Assembly: GCA_022771245.1 (NCBI GenBank)
Contig: JALFCH010000151.1
Coordinates: 1-57,242 of the forward strand
Length of the DNA stretch: 57,242 nucleotides
Origin: Rikenellaceae bacterium
Lineage (GTDB): Bacteria; Bacteroidota; Bacteroidia; Bacteroidales; UBA932
Reading direction: 5' to 3'
A model generated the notes under the pieces. The model was not told the DNA's origin. It searched no databases and worked only from the letters and a program-made list of their open reading frames with translations. This document shows positions 9,338 through 19,478 of the stretch, piece by piece. Positions within the stretch are counted from its first letter, which is position 1; each line of letters begins with the position of its first letter. The translations under genes were made by a program, and so were the position numbers.

Positions 9338-11188
9338 ATGCAACACAAAGTAATTGATACTGACGATGTTGTGATTAGATTTGCAGGAGACTCAGGTGAC
9401 GGTATGCAGCTCACCGGGTCTCTTTTTGCTAACACCTCCGCCAGCATAGGCAACGGTCTCTCGACCTTTCCCGACTATCCGGCAGAAATCAGGGCCCCTC
9501 ACGGAATTGTTGCGGGCGTGTCCGGATTTCAGGTCCACATAGGCAATACCAAAGTCAATACCCCGGGCGACTACTGCGATCTCCTTGTGGCGATGAATCC
9601 GGCGGCTCTGATGGCCAACGCCAAATGGTGCAAGCGCACCGCAATGATTATTCTGGACATAGACTCCTTCCAGCACGATGACATAGTCAAGGCCGGTTTC
9701 AAATCAGACGATCCCATCTCCGAGATGTATCTGGACGACAGGACCATAATCGCCGCCCCGATTTCAAAGCTCACTCAAGAAAGCCTCAAGGACAGTGGCC
9801 TGGATTTCAAGACCATAAACAAGTGCAAGAATATGTTCACTCTGGGTATGGCCTGTTTTATCTACAGCCGCCCTTTGGACTATATCTACTCCTATCTGGA
9901 CAGTAAATTTGCAAAGAAGCATCCGGAGCTTATAGCTCCCAACCGCAAGGTGCTTTTCGACGGCTACAATTATGCCTCCAATATCCACGCAATCCCCAAT
10001 ACCTACAGAATAAAGCCTGCCAAATTGGAATCCGGCAAATGGCGCAACATCACCGGCAATCAGGCCACTGCCTGGGGCTTGATGGCAGCAGCCGAGAAAT
10101 CCGGACTCCAGCTTTTCTGCGGTTCCTATCCGATTACTCCAGCCACGGCCATACTCGAGGAATTGGCCCTTTGGAAGAGCTTGGGAGTCAAGACTATGCA
10201 GGCTGAGGATGAAATTGCAGGTATATGTACTGCAATAGGAGCTGCCTTTGCCGGTTCTCTGGCCGTGACCACCACTTCCGGACCCGGACTCTCCCTCAAA
10301 TCGGAGGCCCTGGGACTTGCTGTGATGACCGAACTGCCTCTGGTCGTGGTGGATGTGCAGAGGGCAGGTCCCTCCACGGGAATTCCGACCAAGACAGAAC
10401 AGACCGACCTGAATCAGGTGCTCTACGGACGCAACGGGGAATGTCCTCTGGTGGTGATGGCTGCACGCACTCCTTCCGACTGTTTCTATGCCGCTTTTAA
10501 TGCCGCCAAAATTGCAGTTGAGCATATGACCCCTGTGGTGCTTATGAGCGAGGGCTATCTGGCCAACGGTTCCGAACCATGGCACATCCCAAGGATGAAT
10601 GACCTTCCTCAAATTGTGCCTCCTTTTGCCCGTCCGACAGACCAGCCTTTCGAACCTTTTGCCCGCGATCCGCAGACCTTTGTGCGCAGGTGGGCAGTGC
10701 CTGGAATGGCCGGATTTGAACACCGGGTGGGCGGACTGGAGAAAAATACCGCAGGCGTGTTGAGTTCCGACCCTGCAAACCACGAGAAAATGGTCTGGGA
10801 GAGGGCCGAGAAGGTGCGCCGGGTGGCAGATGTCATCCCTCCACTGAATGTGGAAGGGGCACAGGACGCGGAACTGCTCATTGTGGGCTGGGGAGGTACT
10901 TATGGACATCTCCGTTCTGCATTGGACGGCTTGGAAAAGGAGTTGCCCGGGAAAGTGGCCCTGGCCCATTTCGACTACATCAACCCTCTTCCGTCCAACA
11001 CGGCCGAAGTTTTCGCAAAGCATTCCCACATTCTGGTCTGTGAACTCAATTCGGGCCAGTTTGCCGGATGGTTGAGGACGATGTTGCCTCAATTCAACTA
11101 TCTCCAGTGCAACAAGGTGCAGGGACAGCCTTTCCTTGTGCACGAAATCACCGATGCAGTCAGGAATATTTTGTCAAAGGAGGAATAG
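9338..11188 (+). CDS. korA: 2-oxoacid:acceptor (ferredoxin) oxidoreductase, alpha subunit
   Basis: N-terminal gamma-domain (VIRFAGDSGDGMQLTGSLFA) fused to alpha domain (GLMAAAEKSGLQLFCGSYPITPATAILE); followed by the beta subunit. Confidence 0.9.
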   Translation: MQHKVIDTDDVVIRFAGDSGDGMQLTGSLFANTSASIGNGLSTFPDYPAEIRAPHGIVAGVSGFQVHIGNTKVNTPGDYCDLLVAMNPAALMANAKWCKRTAMIILDIDSFQHDDIVKAGFKSDDPISEMYLDDRTIIAAPISKLTQESLKDSGLDFKTINKCKNMFTLGMACFIYSRPLDYIYSYLDSKFAKKHPELIAPNRKVLFDGYNYASNIHAIPNTYRIKPAKLESGKWRNITGNQATAWGLMAAAEKSGLQLFCGSYPITPATAILEELALWKSLGVKTMQAEDEIAGICTAIGAAFAGSLAVTTTSGPGLSLKSEALGLAVMTELPLVVVDVQRAGPSTGIPTKTEQTDLNQVLYGRNGECPLVVMAARTPSDCFYAAFNAAKIAVEHMTPVVLMSEGYLANGSEPWHIPRMNDLPQIVPPFARPTDQPFEPFARDPQTFVRRWAVPGMAGFEHRVGGLEKNTAGVLSSDPANHEKMVWERAEKVRRVADVIPPLNVEGAQDAELLIVGWGGTYGHLRSALDGLEKELPGKVALAHFDYINPLPSNTAEVFAKHSHILVCELNSGQFAGWLRTMLPQFNYLQCNKVQGQPFLVHEITDAVRNILSKEE

Positions 11189-11190
11189 CT

Positions 11191-12210
11191 ATGCCAAGAT
11201 ATACTTTCAAGGAATTCAAATCAGACCAGCAGGTGCGCTGGTGCCCCGGTTGCGGTGACCACGCGGTGCTTACGGCCCTGCAGAGAGCCCTTCCGGATGT
11301 GACCGAAATCCTGGGCTACGGCAAGGAACGCTATGTGGTGGTATCGGGCATAGGCTGCTCTTCCAGATTGCCCTATTATATGAACACCTATGGCTTCCAC
11401 TCCATCCACGGTCGCGCCACAGCCATATCCACAGGCATCAAAGTGGCCAATCCCAACCTCACCGTGTGGCAGGCCTGTGGTGATGGAGATGCCCTTGCAA
11501 TAGGCGGAAACCATTTCATCCACGCAATACGCAGGAACATAGACATCAATATCATACTTTTCAACAACCAGATATACGGACTCACCAAGGGGCAGTATTC
11601 GCCGACCTCCAAGTTTGGCGCAATCACCAAGACCTCGCCCTACGGCACCGTGGAGCATCCCTTCAATCCGGGCTCACTCGTACTCGGAGCCAAAGGAACC
11701 TTCTTTGCCCGCAGTATAGATGTGAATGTGGCGCTGAGTCAGGAGATTATGACCGAGGCGGCCAAGCACGACGGATGCTCAGTGATGGAGATGCTCACCA
11801 ACTGCGTGATTTTCAATAATGGAGCCCATTCTGCCCTGACCGATAGGGAAACTATGGCGGACCGTACCATAGTTCTGCGTCACGGAGAGAAAATGCTTTT
11901 CGGCAAGAATAGGGACAAGGGACTGATGCTCGACGGAATGGGGCTTAAGGTCGTGACCGTAGGTGAGGACGGAATCACTTTGGACGATATTCTCACCCAC
12001 GATGCCACTACCGTCAATGCCGGAATACATATGATGCTTGCGGATATGAAATATCCGGACTATCCCGTGGCGCTCGGAGTCATACGCAATGTCGCTGAGC
12101 TGACCTATGACGACGGGGTAAGGGACCAGATTGAGCAGGTGAGGGCCCAGTCCCAAATCCGCTGTATGGATGATTTGCTCAACAGCGGCAACACTTGGAC
12201 AGTTGATTGA
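11191..12210 (+). CDS. korB: 2-oxoacid:ferredoxin oxidoreductase, beta subunit
   Basis: RWCPGCGDHAVLTALQ, GIGCSSRLPYYMNTYGFHSIHGRA and GDGDALAIGGNHFIHA (TPP-binding) motifs. Confidence 0.93.
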   Translation: MPRYTFKEFKSDQQVRWCPGCGDHAVLTALQRALPDVTEILGYGKERYVVVSGIGCSSRLPYYMNTYGFHSIHGRATAISTGIKVANPNLTVWQACGDGDALAIGGNHFIHAIRRNIDINIILFNNQIYGLTKGQYSPTSKFGAITKTSPYGTVEHPFNPGSLVLGAKGTFFARSIDVNVALSQEIMTEAAKHDGCSVMEMLTNCVIFNNGAHSALTDRETMADRTIVLRHGEKMLFGKNRDKGLMLDGMGLKVVTVGEDGITLDDILTHDATTVNAGIHMMLADMKYPDYPVALGVIRNVAELTYDDGVRDQIEQVRAQSQIRCMDDLLNSGNTWTVD

Positions 12211-12251
12211 CAACCACACCGGCACAAAGCCGGAAGACTAATACCAATGCT

Positions 12252-13589
12252 ATGAAAACCAGTAAGATAATGGCCTCATTGGAGGCAAAGTACGGCGAAC
12301 AGAAGGAGTATCTCCAGGCTGTGCGCGAAGTGCTTGAAACGATTGAAGACACTTACAATCAGCATCCTGAATTCGAGGATGCCAAAATCGTGGAAAGGCT
12401 CGTGGAGCCGGACCGCATCTTCACCTTCAAGGTGACCTGGGTGGATGACAGGGGCGAAATCCAGGTGAATACGGGCTACAGGGTGCAGTTCAACTGTGCC
12501 ATAGGCCCATACAAGGGCGGACTCCGCTTCCATCCTGCTGTGAACGTCTCGATGCTCAAGTTCCTCGGCTTTGAGCAGACTTTCAAGAATGCCCTCACAA
12601 CCCTGCCTATGGGCGGCGGCAAGGGCGGTTCCGACTTCAATCCTAAGGGCAAGTCTGATGCCGAGATAATGCGTTTCTGTCAGGCATTTATGCTGGAACT
12701 CTGGCGCAATATCGGTCCTGATACGGATGTGCCTGCGGGTGACGTTGGAGTGGGCGGAAGAGAAATCGGCTACCTCTTCGGAATGTACAAGAAACTCGCA
12801 CGCGAACACACAGGAGTGCTCACAGGCAAGGGTATGGACTGGGGCGGTTCGCTCATCCGTCCGGAAGCCACGGGTTTCGGAGCTGTCTATTTCGTGCAGC
12901 ATATGCTCCATCACGCAGGGGACGACATCAAGGGCAAGAAAGTGGCCATTTCCGGCTTCGGCAACGTGGCCTGGGGAACTGCAAAGAAGGCAACTGAACT
13001 GGGCGCACAGGTCATTGCCATCTCAGGACCTGACGGAGTCATCTACGACCCCGAGGGAATGAACGACGAGAAAATCGCCTATATGCTTGAACTCAGGGCT
13101 TCCAACAACAATGTGGTGGCTCCTTTTGCTGACAGATTCCCGTCGGCGACCTTCACCCCGGGCAAGAAGGCGTGGAGCATCAAGTGCGACATCGCTATGC
13201 CTTGCGCATTCCAGAACGAACTCGAAGAAGCTGATGCGAAGGAGCTGATAGCCAACGGAGTGCAGCTGGTGGCGGAGGTTTCCAATATGGGATGCACACC
13301 TGAGGCCATAGCTGCCTTCCAGAAAGCTGGCATCAACTTCGCTCCGGGCAAGGCTGTGAATGCCGGCGGAGTGGCAACTTCCGGACTGGAGATGACCCAG
13401 AACGCAATGCACCTGTCCTGGAGTGCCGAGGAGGTGGATGCAAAACTGCATTGGATAATGAAGAGCATACACGAAACCTGCGTGAAACACGGCACCGAAG
13501 CTTCCGGTTATGTAAATTATGTCAAGGGAGCGAATATAGCCGGGTTTATGAAAGTTGCCAGGGCTATGCTCGACCAGGGCGTCATTTAG
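12252..13589 (+). CDS. gdhA: Glutamate dehydrogenase, NADP-specific type
   Basis: YRVQFNCAIGPYKGGLRFHPAVN, LPMGGGKGGSDFNPKGKSDAEIMRFCQAFM and VPAGDVGVGGREIGYLFG motifs. Confidence 0.95.
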   Translation: MKTSKIMASLEAKYGEQKEYLQAVREVLETIEDTYNQHPEFEDAKIVERLVEPDRIFTFKVTWVDDRGEIQVNTGYRVQFNCAIGPYKGGLRFHPAVNVSMLKFLGFEQTFKNALTTLPMGGGKGGSDFNPKGKSDAEIMRFCQAFMLELWRNIGPDTDVPAGDVGVGGREIGYLFGMYKKLAREHTGVLTGKGMDWGGSLIRPEATGFGAVYFVQHMLHHAGDDIKGKKVAISGFGNVAWGTAKKATELGAQVIAISGPDGVIYDPEGMNDEKIAYMLELRASNNNVVAPFADRFPSATFTPGKKAWSIKCDIAMPCAFQNELEEADAKELIANGVQLVAEVSNMGCTPEAIAAFQKAGINFAPGKAVNAGGVATSGLEMTQNAMHLSWSAEEVDAKLHWIMKSIHETCVKHGTEASGYVNYVKGANIAGFMKVARAMLDQGVI

Positions 13590-13591
13590 CC

Positions 13592-13612
13592 TTATTATTT
13601 GAGGATTACTTA
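13592..13612. repeat. Truncated MITE end (TTATTATTTGAGGATTAC + TTA)
   Basis: Matches the right terminus of the 160-bp element family (TTATTTTTTGAGGATTAC-TTA). Confidence 0.55.
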
Positions 13613-13613
13613 G

Positions 13614-13657
13614 TCCGATAACGAGTTATATCGCTGATTCCGATTGCCGTTATCGGA
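13614..13657. terminator. Candidate stem-loop after gdhA
   Basis: Perfect 10-bp inverted repeat TCCGATAACG (13614-13623) / CGTTATCGGA (13648-13657), followed by TTATTTTG. Confidence 0.45.
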
Positions 13658-13665
13658 TTATTTTG

Positions 13666-13673
13666 TAAATTTG
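13666..13673 (+). promoter_or_regulatory. Bacteroidota-type -7 box (TAAATTTG) upstream of the DASS transporter
   Basis: TAAATTTG matches TAnnTTTG; about 52 nt upstream of the ATG at 13725. Confidence 0.45.
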
Positions 13674-13724
13674 CGCCGCTTTGCGTCTGTGCAGGCAGAA
13701 TCCTGATAATCAAAAATAAAATAT

Positions 13725-15149
13725 ATGTCAGACAAGAAATTTTCAGTCAAGTACTTTGTGCTTCTGCCGCTTGTGATTGCGGTGACACTTTTCCTGTGGT
13801 TGGTTCCCATAGACTTCTTCGGTGTTGAAGGGCTTAACGTGGTACAACAGAGGATGATAGCCATTTTTGCTTTCGCCGCACTTATGTGGATGTTTGAGAT
13901 TATACCTGCCTGGACAACGTCAGTGGTGATTATAGTTCTGATGCTTCTGACGATTTCCAACAAGGGTTTCGGATTATTCTTAAACAATGTGAATGACGGA
14001 AGCGTTTTCATTGACTATACGGCAGTTATGGCTGCTTTTGCCAATCCTATAATAATGCTCTTCCTCGGAGGCTTCGTCCTTGCGATAGCTGCGACAAAGG
14101 TGGGCCTGGATGTGCAACTCGCGAAGATTCTCCTCAAGCCTTTCGGTACCAATCCGAAGACTGTGATGCTCGGCATCCTCTGCGTGGTGGCAATGTTCTC
14201 CATGTTTATGAGCAACACGGCCACAGCTGCAATGATGCTTGCCTTCCTCACCCCTGTACTGAAATCCCTGCCTGCAGACGGCAAGGGCCGTATCGGGCTT
14301 GCACTTGCGATTCCTGTGGCAGCAAACATCGGAGGAATAGGAACCCCTATCGGAACCCCTCCAAACGCCATCGCCCTTGGTTATCTGAACGATATGGGAA
14401 TGGGTGTGACTTTTATGGATTGGATGCTTCGTATGGTACCTTTTGTGATTGTGATGATTCTCATCGCGTGGGGGCTCCTTCTGGTTCTTTTCCCGTTCAA
14501 GGCCAAGAAAATCGAACTCAAGATTGAAGGCGGAGCAAAGCCGGGGCACCACACAATAGTGGTTTATGTCACTTTTGCCCTGACCATTCTGCTTTGGATT
14601 ACCGAACAGTGGACCGGCATCAACTCCAACATCGTGGCTCTCATCCCGTTTGCAGTTTTTTCTGCGACCGGTGTCATTGACAAGAAGGACCTTTCCGAAA
14701 TAGAGTGGTCTGTGCTCTGGATGGTTGCCGGAGGTCTTGCTCTCGGAGTCGGCCTTATGAAGACCGGCCTTGCAAGCACTCTTGTGAACGCAATTCCATT
14801 CTCAAGTATGTCTCCTTTCCTCGTAATGGTGGCTGCAGGCGTTATCGGATACCTCATTTCCAACTTCCTTTCACATTCTTCCGCAGCCAATCTGCTTTGC
14901 CCGATTATCGCGGTTATCGGAAGCGCATTGTCGGTTGAACTGGAGCCTTTCGGAGGCGTGCGCGCCCTGCTCATAGGTCTTGCGATCTCCACCTCTGTGG
15001 CTATGCTCCTTCCTATCTCCACCCCTCCTAATGCCATTGCCAGCTCCACCGGTCTGGTCGAGACCAAGGATATGCTCAAGGTCGGTGTCGTTATGGGCGT
15101 CGTAGGACTCGTGCTGGGATATGCCCTGCTTATGATTGTGGGCTTCTAA
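13725..15149 (+). CDS. DASS/SLC13-family sodium:anion symporter
   Basis: 474 aa polytopic; MFMSNTATAAMMLAFLTPVL and repeated ANIGGIGTPIGTPPNAIALG / LPISTPPNAIASSTG motifs. Confidence 0.9.
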   Translation: MSDKKFSVKYFVLLPLVIAVTLFLWLVPIDFFGVEGLNVVQQRMIAIFAFAALMWMFEIIPAWTTSVVIIVLMLLTISNKGFGLFLNNVNDGSVFIDYTAVMAAFANPIIMLFLGGFVLAIAATKVGLDVQLAKILLKPFGTNPKTVMLGILCVVAMFSMFMSNTATAAMMLAFLTPVLKSLPADGKGRIGLALAIPVAANIGGIGTPIGTPPNAIALGYLNDMGMGVTFMDWMLRMVPFVIVMILIAWGLLLVLFPFKAKKIELKIEGGAKPGHHTIVVYVTFALTILLWITEQWTGINSNIVALIPFAVFSATGVIDKKDLSEIEWSVLWMVAGGLALGVGLMKTGLASTLVNAIPFSSMSPFLVMVAAGVIGYLISNFLSHSSAANLLCPIIAVIGSALSVELEPFGGVRALLIGLAISTSVAMLLPISTPPNAIASSTGLVETKDMLKVGVVMGVVGLVLGYALLMIVGF

Positions 15150-15182
15150 GTAATCCTCAAAATATTATTTTCATATTACTAA
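15147..15182. repeat. Minimal MITE derivative (30-bp core, TAA/TAA flanks)
   Basis: TAA-GTAATCCTCAAAATATTATTTTCATATTAC-TAA: both termini of the 160-bp element joined. Left TAA is the stop codon of the upstream transporter. Confidence 0.75.
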
Positions 15183-15210
15183 AAGATTGTCGATTTTTCA
15201 GGTTACTGAG

Positions 15211-16665
15211 ATGACTAAATTTCAAATAATTGCATTTGCACTTCTGCCGCTGTTGTCCCTGCCGGGGCTGTCAGCGGCAGAAAAGGATAGTGACAGGACC
15301 GAGCGTCAGCCGTCCAAAGTGAAGGAACACATACTCGGCCACTACAAACTCTACGGCTTCGTGCGCAACTATATGTCCTACGACAACCGCGAGTCTCTTG
15401 CCGGTACCGGTGACCTCTATTACTATCTGCCCAAGGACCGTAACCTCAATCAGGCAGGGGAGGACCTGAATCAGAAGAACCAGTTCCGTTTCCTTGCCAT
15501 AACTTCCCGTTTAGGAGTGAACGTTAGCGGTTACAAGGCGGGAAACACAGAATTCGGTGGCAAGATTGAAGCCGATTTCTATGCGGGACTCAGCGGAGTG
15601 ACCGGCACCGCTACCCTGCGTCTGCGCCAGGCATATATGACCATAGGATGGAATGACCTTCCTATGGGCGGGGATGACAAGGCGGCAGTGAACCTGAAGA
15701 TAGGTCAGGCCTGGCATCCGCTTGCTGCCGATATATGCCCTGTCTTCACACTTGAGTCAGGCGTGCCGTTCGGACCATTCAGCCGCACTCCCCAGCTGAC
15801 TATGGATGCCAGCCTCGGTAAGTACTTTATGCTCACGGCTTCGGCTCTGTGGCAGATGCAATACACCTCCACAGGACCTGACGGGGCTTCTGCAAACTAC
15901 ATCAAGTATTCCTGCACTCCGGAAATATATCTGGGTGTCACGGCAAAGGCAGGAGGTTTTCTCGGCCGCGTGGGAGTGGACATTCTGAGCATCAAGCCCC
16001 GCACCACCGGCAGCGCTTATCTGGAGGCTTTCGGAACTGATGATGCGGGCCTTTTCAAGAGCGGTACAGTGAAGGTGTCGGACCGCATCACCACCTTTTC
16101 GCCTTTTGTCTATCTGCAATATGTGAACAAGGGATTCGCCCTGAAGGCAAAGACAGTTCTTTCCCAGGCCGGAGAGCATCTCAATCTCCAGGGAGGCTAT
16201 GGAATCACCGAAAAATTCACTGCCCAAGGCGAAGACGGTCATTGGGAATATGCCCCTACTAATGCTTCATCCACCTGGGTAACACTCGCTTACGGGACCA
16301 AATGGGTGCCTATGATTTTCGTGGGCTATTACAAGAATCTCGGAACCTACACCGACCTCTACAGCATCAACGGGGACGGCAAAGTGCTTGAATCCGACTT
16401 CTACTTCGCAAAGAACAGCTTCAAAAACCTGAACCAGATGGTGCGTGTCTGCCCTTCAATAACCTACAATATAGGCAAGTTCTTCACAATAGGGCTGGAC
16501 TATGAACTGACCGGAGCACAATACGGAGACCCGGTCAAGGGCAACTATACTATCGGGGGAGAAACCAAGACCGGCAATTTCTACAACAGCCGCGGCCTTG
16601 CCACCGACAATCTGCATTGGATTTGGAACCACAGAGTGCAGGCTATGTTCAAATTCTCTTTCTAA
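15211..16665 (+). CDS. Outer-membrane porin-like beta-barrel protein
   Basis: Signal peptide then alternating aromatic strands (YKLYGFVRNYMSYDNRES...; HRVQAMFKFSF C-terminus ending in F). Confidence 0.75.
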   Translation: MTKFQIIAFALLPLLSLPGLSAAEKDSDRTERQPSKVKEHILGHYKLYGFVRNYMSYDNRESLAGTGDLYYYLPKDRNLNQAGEDLNQKNQFRFLAITSRLGVNVSGYKAGNTEFGGKIEADFYAGLSGVTGTATLRLRQAYMTIGWNDLPMGGDDKAAVNLKIGQAWHPLAADICPVFTLESGVPFGPFSRTPQLTMDASLGKYFMLTASALWQMQYTSTGPDGASANYIKYSCTPEIYLGVTAKAGGFLGRVGVDILSIKPRTTGSAYLEAFGTDDAGLFKSGTVKVSDRITTFSPFVYLQYVNKGFALKAKTVLSQAGEHLNLQGGYGITEKFTAQGEDGHWEYAPTNASSTWVTLAYGTKWVPMIFVGYYKNLGTYTDLYSINGDGKVLESDFYFAKNSFKNLNQMVRVCPSITYNIGKFFTIGLDYELTGAQYGDPVKGNYTIGGETKTGNFYNSRGLATDNLHWIWNHRVQAMFKFSF

Positions 16666-16671
16666 ACCCAT

Positions 16672-18105
16672 TTGAGCAACATTCCGGGCATATTGGTTGA
16701 GCTTTTCGGCAGTCATTTCGGATTCGCTCCAGAGTCTGCCGTGGCTCTCTGCGGGTCCGGGAGCAACCGGCGCTATTTTCGTATTCGCGGCGGGGAATGC
16801 ACTGCCATCGGGGTCTTGGGAATGGACAGGGAGGAGAACCGGGCTTTCGTCAGCCTTGCGCGGGATTTCCGGAGAGCGGGTCTGAACGTACCTGAGGTCT
16901 ATGCGGTTGCACAGGATTATGCTGCCTATATTCAGGAAGACCTCGGGGATGTGCTGCTTTCGGATATGGTCTCACGAGTTCGAAAATCCGGAGATTATGC
17001 CCCGTTGAAACCGCTGCTGGAGGATGTCGTGCGTGCGCTGCCTCATTTCCAGTTTGCAGAAGGAGTGCATCCGGAGGTCTGCTTCGACTCAAGGCGTATT
17101 TTCTACGATCTGAACTATTTCAAGTATTGCTTCCTCAAGCCTGCGGGGCTGGAATTTGACGAGAATGCCCTTCAGGACGACTTCGAGAGGCTTTGCGACG
17201 ACCTGCTTGCCTGCGACGATATGGACCCTGCTTTTCTCTATCGGGATTTCCAGTCGAGGAATGTGATGGTGAAGGATGGTAAACCTTGGTTCATAGATTT
17301 TCAGGGCGGCAGAAAAGGCCCGGTGTATTACGACATCGTTTCTTTTGTCTATCAGGTGAGGGCTGCCTATCCCAAATCGCTTCGGGAGGAGTTGCTGGAT
17401 GCCTATTTCGGTGAACTTGAGAACATTGCGGGACATCAGGACAGGGCGCAGTTCAACACCCGCCTGAGGCTTTTCCGCCTTTTCCGCATGCTGCAGGTGC
17501 TGGGGGCTTATGGTTTCAGGGGTTTGACCGAACATAAGGCCCCGTTCGTGGTATGCATTCAGGATGCCCTTGACTCCCTTAAGGAACTGCTTGAGGAGGG
17601 ATTTCCTGAATATCCTTACCTGAAATCCCTACTTTCTCAACTCTCCTCTATGGACAGGTTCCGCAAGAATCCGGGGGACAGACTTGAAGTCAGGATTTAC
17701 AGTTTTTCATATAAAAAGGGCATACCTGAGGACTATAGCGGTAATGGCGGGGGATATGTCTTCGATTGCCGCGCCATACATAATCCCGGACGTTATGAGG
17801 AGTACAAGAGCCTTACGGGTTTGGATGCCCCGGTCAGGGAATTTCTTGAAAATGATGGGGGAATACTCCAGTATCTCACTCAGGTTGAGGTACTTGTGGA
17901 TGCCCACGTGCATACCTGGCTCGGGCGTGGATTCACTTCTCTTTCCGTGGCCTTCGGATGTACCGGAGGACAGCACAGGTCGGTCTATTGTGCTCAGGCG
18001 CTTGCAGAACACATAGCAGGGAAATATCCGGAGGTGCGGGTGGTGCTGAACCATAGGGAGCGGGGAATAGTCAGGATTTATCAAGACGGGGAGGAAGTGC
18101 TATGA
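16672..18105 (+). CDS. Fusion: AmgK-like amino-sugar kinase (APH fold) + RapZ C-terminal domain
   Basis: N-terminal half has kinase motifs FLYRDFQSRNVMVKDGKPWFIDFQGGRKGPVYYDIVSFVYQ. C-terminal half (from about 17680) has RapZ-C motifs VFDCRAIHNPGRYEEYKSLTGLDAPVREFL and VAFGCTGGQHRSVYCAQALAEHI. TTG start proposed. Confidence 0.85.
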   Translation: MSNIPGILVELFGSHFGFAPESAVALCGSGSNRRYFRIRGGECTAIGVLGMDREENRAFVSLARDFRRAGLNVPEVYAVAQDYAAYIQEDLGDVLLSDMVSRVRKSGDYAPLKPLLEDVVRALPHFQFAEGVHPEVCFDSRRIFYDLNYFKYCFLKPAGLEFDENALQDDFERLCDDLLACDDMDPAFLYRDFQSRNVMVKDGKPWFIDFQGGRKGPVYYDIVSFVYQVRAAYPKSLREELLDAYFGELENIAGHQDRAQFNTRLRLFRLFRMLQVLGAYGFRGLTEHKAPFVVCIQDALDSLKELLEEGFPEYPYLKSLLSQLSSMDRFRKNPGDRLEVRIYSFSYKKGIPEDYSGNGGGYVFDCRAIHNPGRYEEYKSLTGLDAPVREFLENDGGILQYLTQVEVLVDAHVHTWLGRGFTSLSVAFGCTGGQHRSVYCAQALAEHIAGKYPEVRVVLNHRERGIVRIYQDGEEVL

Positions 18106-18884
18106 AGGCTATGATATTTGCTGCCGGTCTGGGAACGCGTCTCAAGCCTCTGACCGATACTATGCCCAAGGCGCTGGTGACTGTGGACGGCAAACCCCTT
18201 ATTGAAATCATAGCCCGCAAACTCAGGGACAGCGGTTTCAGGGAGGCAGTGGTGAATGTGCACCATTTTGCGGATATGATTTGCGAATGGGTTGATGTTC
18301 AGGATATTATGGATATCCGTGTGAGCGATGAGAGGGCCTGTCTGCTTGAAACAGGAGGCGGTATTCTGCACGCCAGGGAGTTGCTCCAGGGCAGCGGGGC
18401 ATTTCTGGTGCACAATGTGGACATACTCTCCAATGCAGATTTGAGCTGGCTTTCAGGGCAGCACAGGAACGATGCTCTCGCCACATTGCTGGTCAGTCCA
18501 AGAGAGTCTTCCCGGCATTTTCTTTTCAGGAGAAGTGATATGCGACTTGCAGGCTGGGAGAATGTCAAAACCGGGGAGAGGCTTATGGCCATTGACGTAC
18601 CCGTGTCCGATTGCGTTGCATTGTCATTTTCAGGCATCCATATCATAAGCGATGCCGTGTTCCCCATTATGGAAGATTATATTTCCGGACTATGCCCATC
18701 CCTGTCCTCCACAGCCCTTGAAACTTCATCCGGCTCTGCTCCGAAATTCTCCATAAGGGACTTCTATCTGTGGGCCGCTTCGCACTACCCCATATACGGA
18801 ATCAACGACCCCAACCTGCGCCTATTGGATGTGGGCAAAGTGGGATCGCTGAATCAGGCTTCGGACTTCCTCTCTACTTGCTGA
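18102..18884 (+). CDS. Sugar-1-phosphate nucleotidyltransferase, MurU-like
   Basis: MKAMIFAAGLGTRLKPLTDTMPKALVTVDGKPLIE signature; 4-nt ATGA overlap with the upstream kinase. Confidence 0.85.
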   Translation: MKAMIFAAGLGTRLKPLTDTMPKALVTVDGKPLIEIIARKLRDSGFREAVVNVHHFADMICEWVDVQDIMDIRVSDERACLLETGGGILHARELLQGSGAFLVHNVDILSNADLSWLSGQHRNDALATLLVSPRESSRHFLFRRSDMRLAGWENVKTGERLMAIDVPVSDCVALSFSGIHIISDAVFPIMEDYISGLCPSLSSTALETSSGSAPKFSIRDFYLWAASHYPIYGINDPNLRLLDVGKVGSLNQASDFLSTC

Positions 18885-19113
18885 GTTTCTCTATCGTCTT
18901 GCGCAAGATATTGAGTACAATCCGGTCAAAAGGAATTGTTCCCGAGAAACTGTGTATGGCGCTGGCTGTCAGTGAAGCAGGGGAATAGGCGAATTTTACT
19001 TTTTTGTATTTCTTCCTGACTTCCTTTCCCTTTCTGACAATCTGTTTGGAAAGCTTTTTCTGAGCCGCCTCAAGTGTCTTCAAGTCTTTGATTTTCAAAT
19101 AGTCCATACTCAA
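18874..19113 (-). CDS. Conserved small hypothetical protein
   Basis: 79 aa; overlaps the next gene start, co-directional with the holin-like/YtxH pair. Confidence 0.55.
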   Translation of the reverse strand: MSMDYLKIKDLKTLEAAQKKLSKQIVRKGKEVRKKYKKVKFAYSPASLTASAIHSFSGTIPFDRIVLNILRKTIEKLSK

Positions 19114-19478
19114 TCCTCCTCCTCTTCATCCTTTTCCTCGAAGAAAAGACCAATGAACATCTTGACCAGACCATTGATGAAAAGTTTCTTCCTCAGAAGC
19201 ACCAGAACAATCAGCAGCACAAGGAAAAATGCCGACACCAGGAAAGCTCCCAAGGCGTAATTGTGCATCAACTGCCCGATAAGCAAAATACATCCGAAGG
19301 CAGCAGTCGTGAGTACAATTCCTCCGAGAGATAGGAAAAGCACTGCAAGCAATATGCGGTGGAGAGTAACTGACAGGCCCTTCGCAGTTTTCAGCTTGAG
19401 CTCGTCAATTCTGAGGTCGATATATTCGCCGGCGCTTTTCCCGAATTCCTCTACGGGTTGTGTTAATCTGCTGTCCAT
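19110..19478 (-). CDS. Phage-holin-family-like membrane protein
   Basis: 122 aa; two TM segments (LHRILLAVLFLSLGGIVLTTAAFGCILLIG; LGAFLVSAFFLVLLIVLVLL); acidic tail; neighbour of YtxH. Confidence 0.65.
   Translation of the reverse strand: MDSRLTQPVEEFGKSAGEYIDLRIDELKLKTAKGLSVTLHRILLAVLFLSLGGIVLTTAAFGCILLIGQLMHNYALGAFLVSAFFLVLLIVLVLLRKKLFINGLVKMFIGLFFEEKDEEEED

Noticed and set aside
9764-11143. 459-aa minus-strand ORF antisense to korA
   Set aside because: Shadow ORF; His/Cys-rich translation with no recognisable domain.
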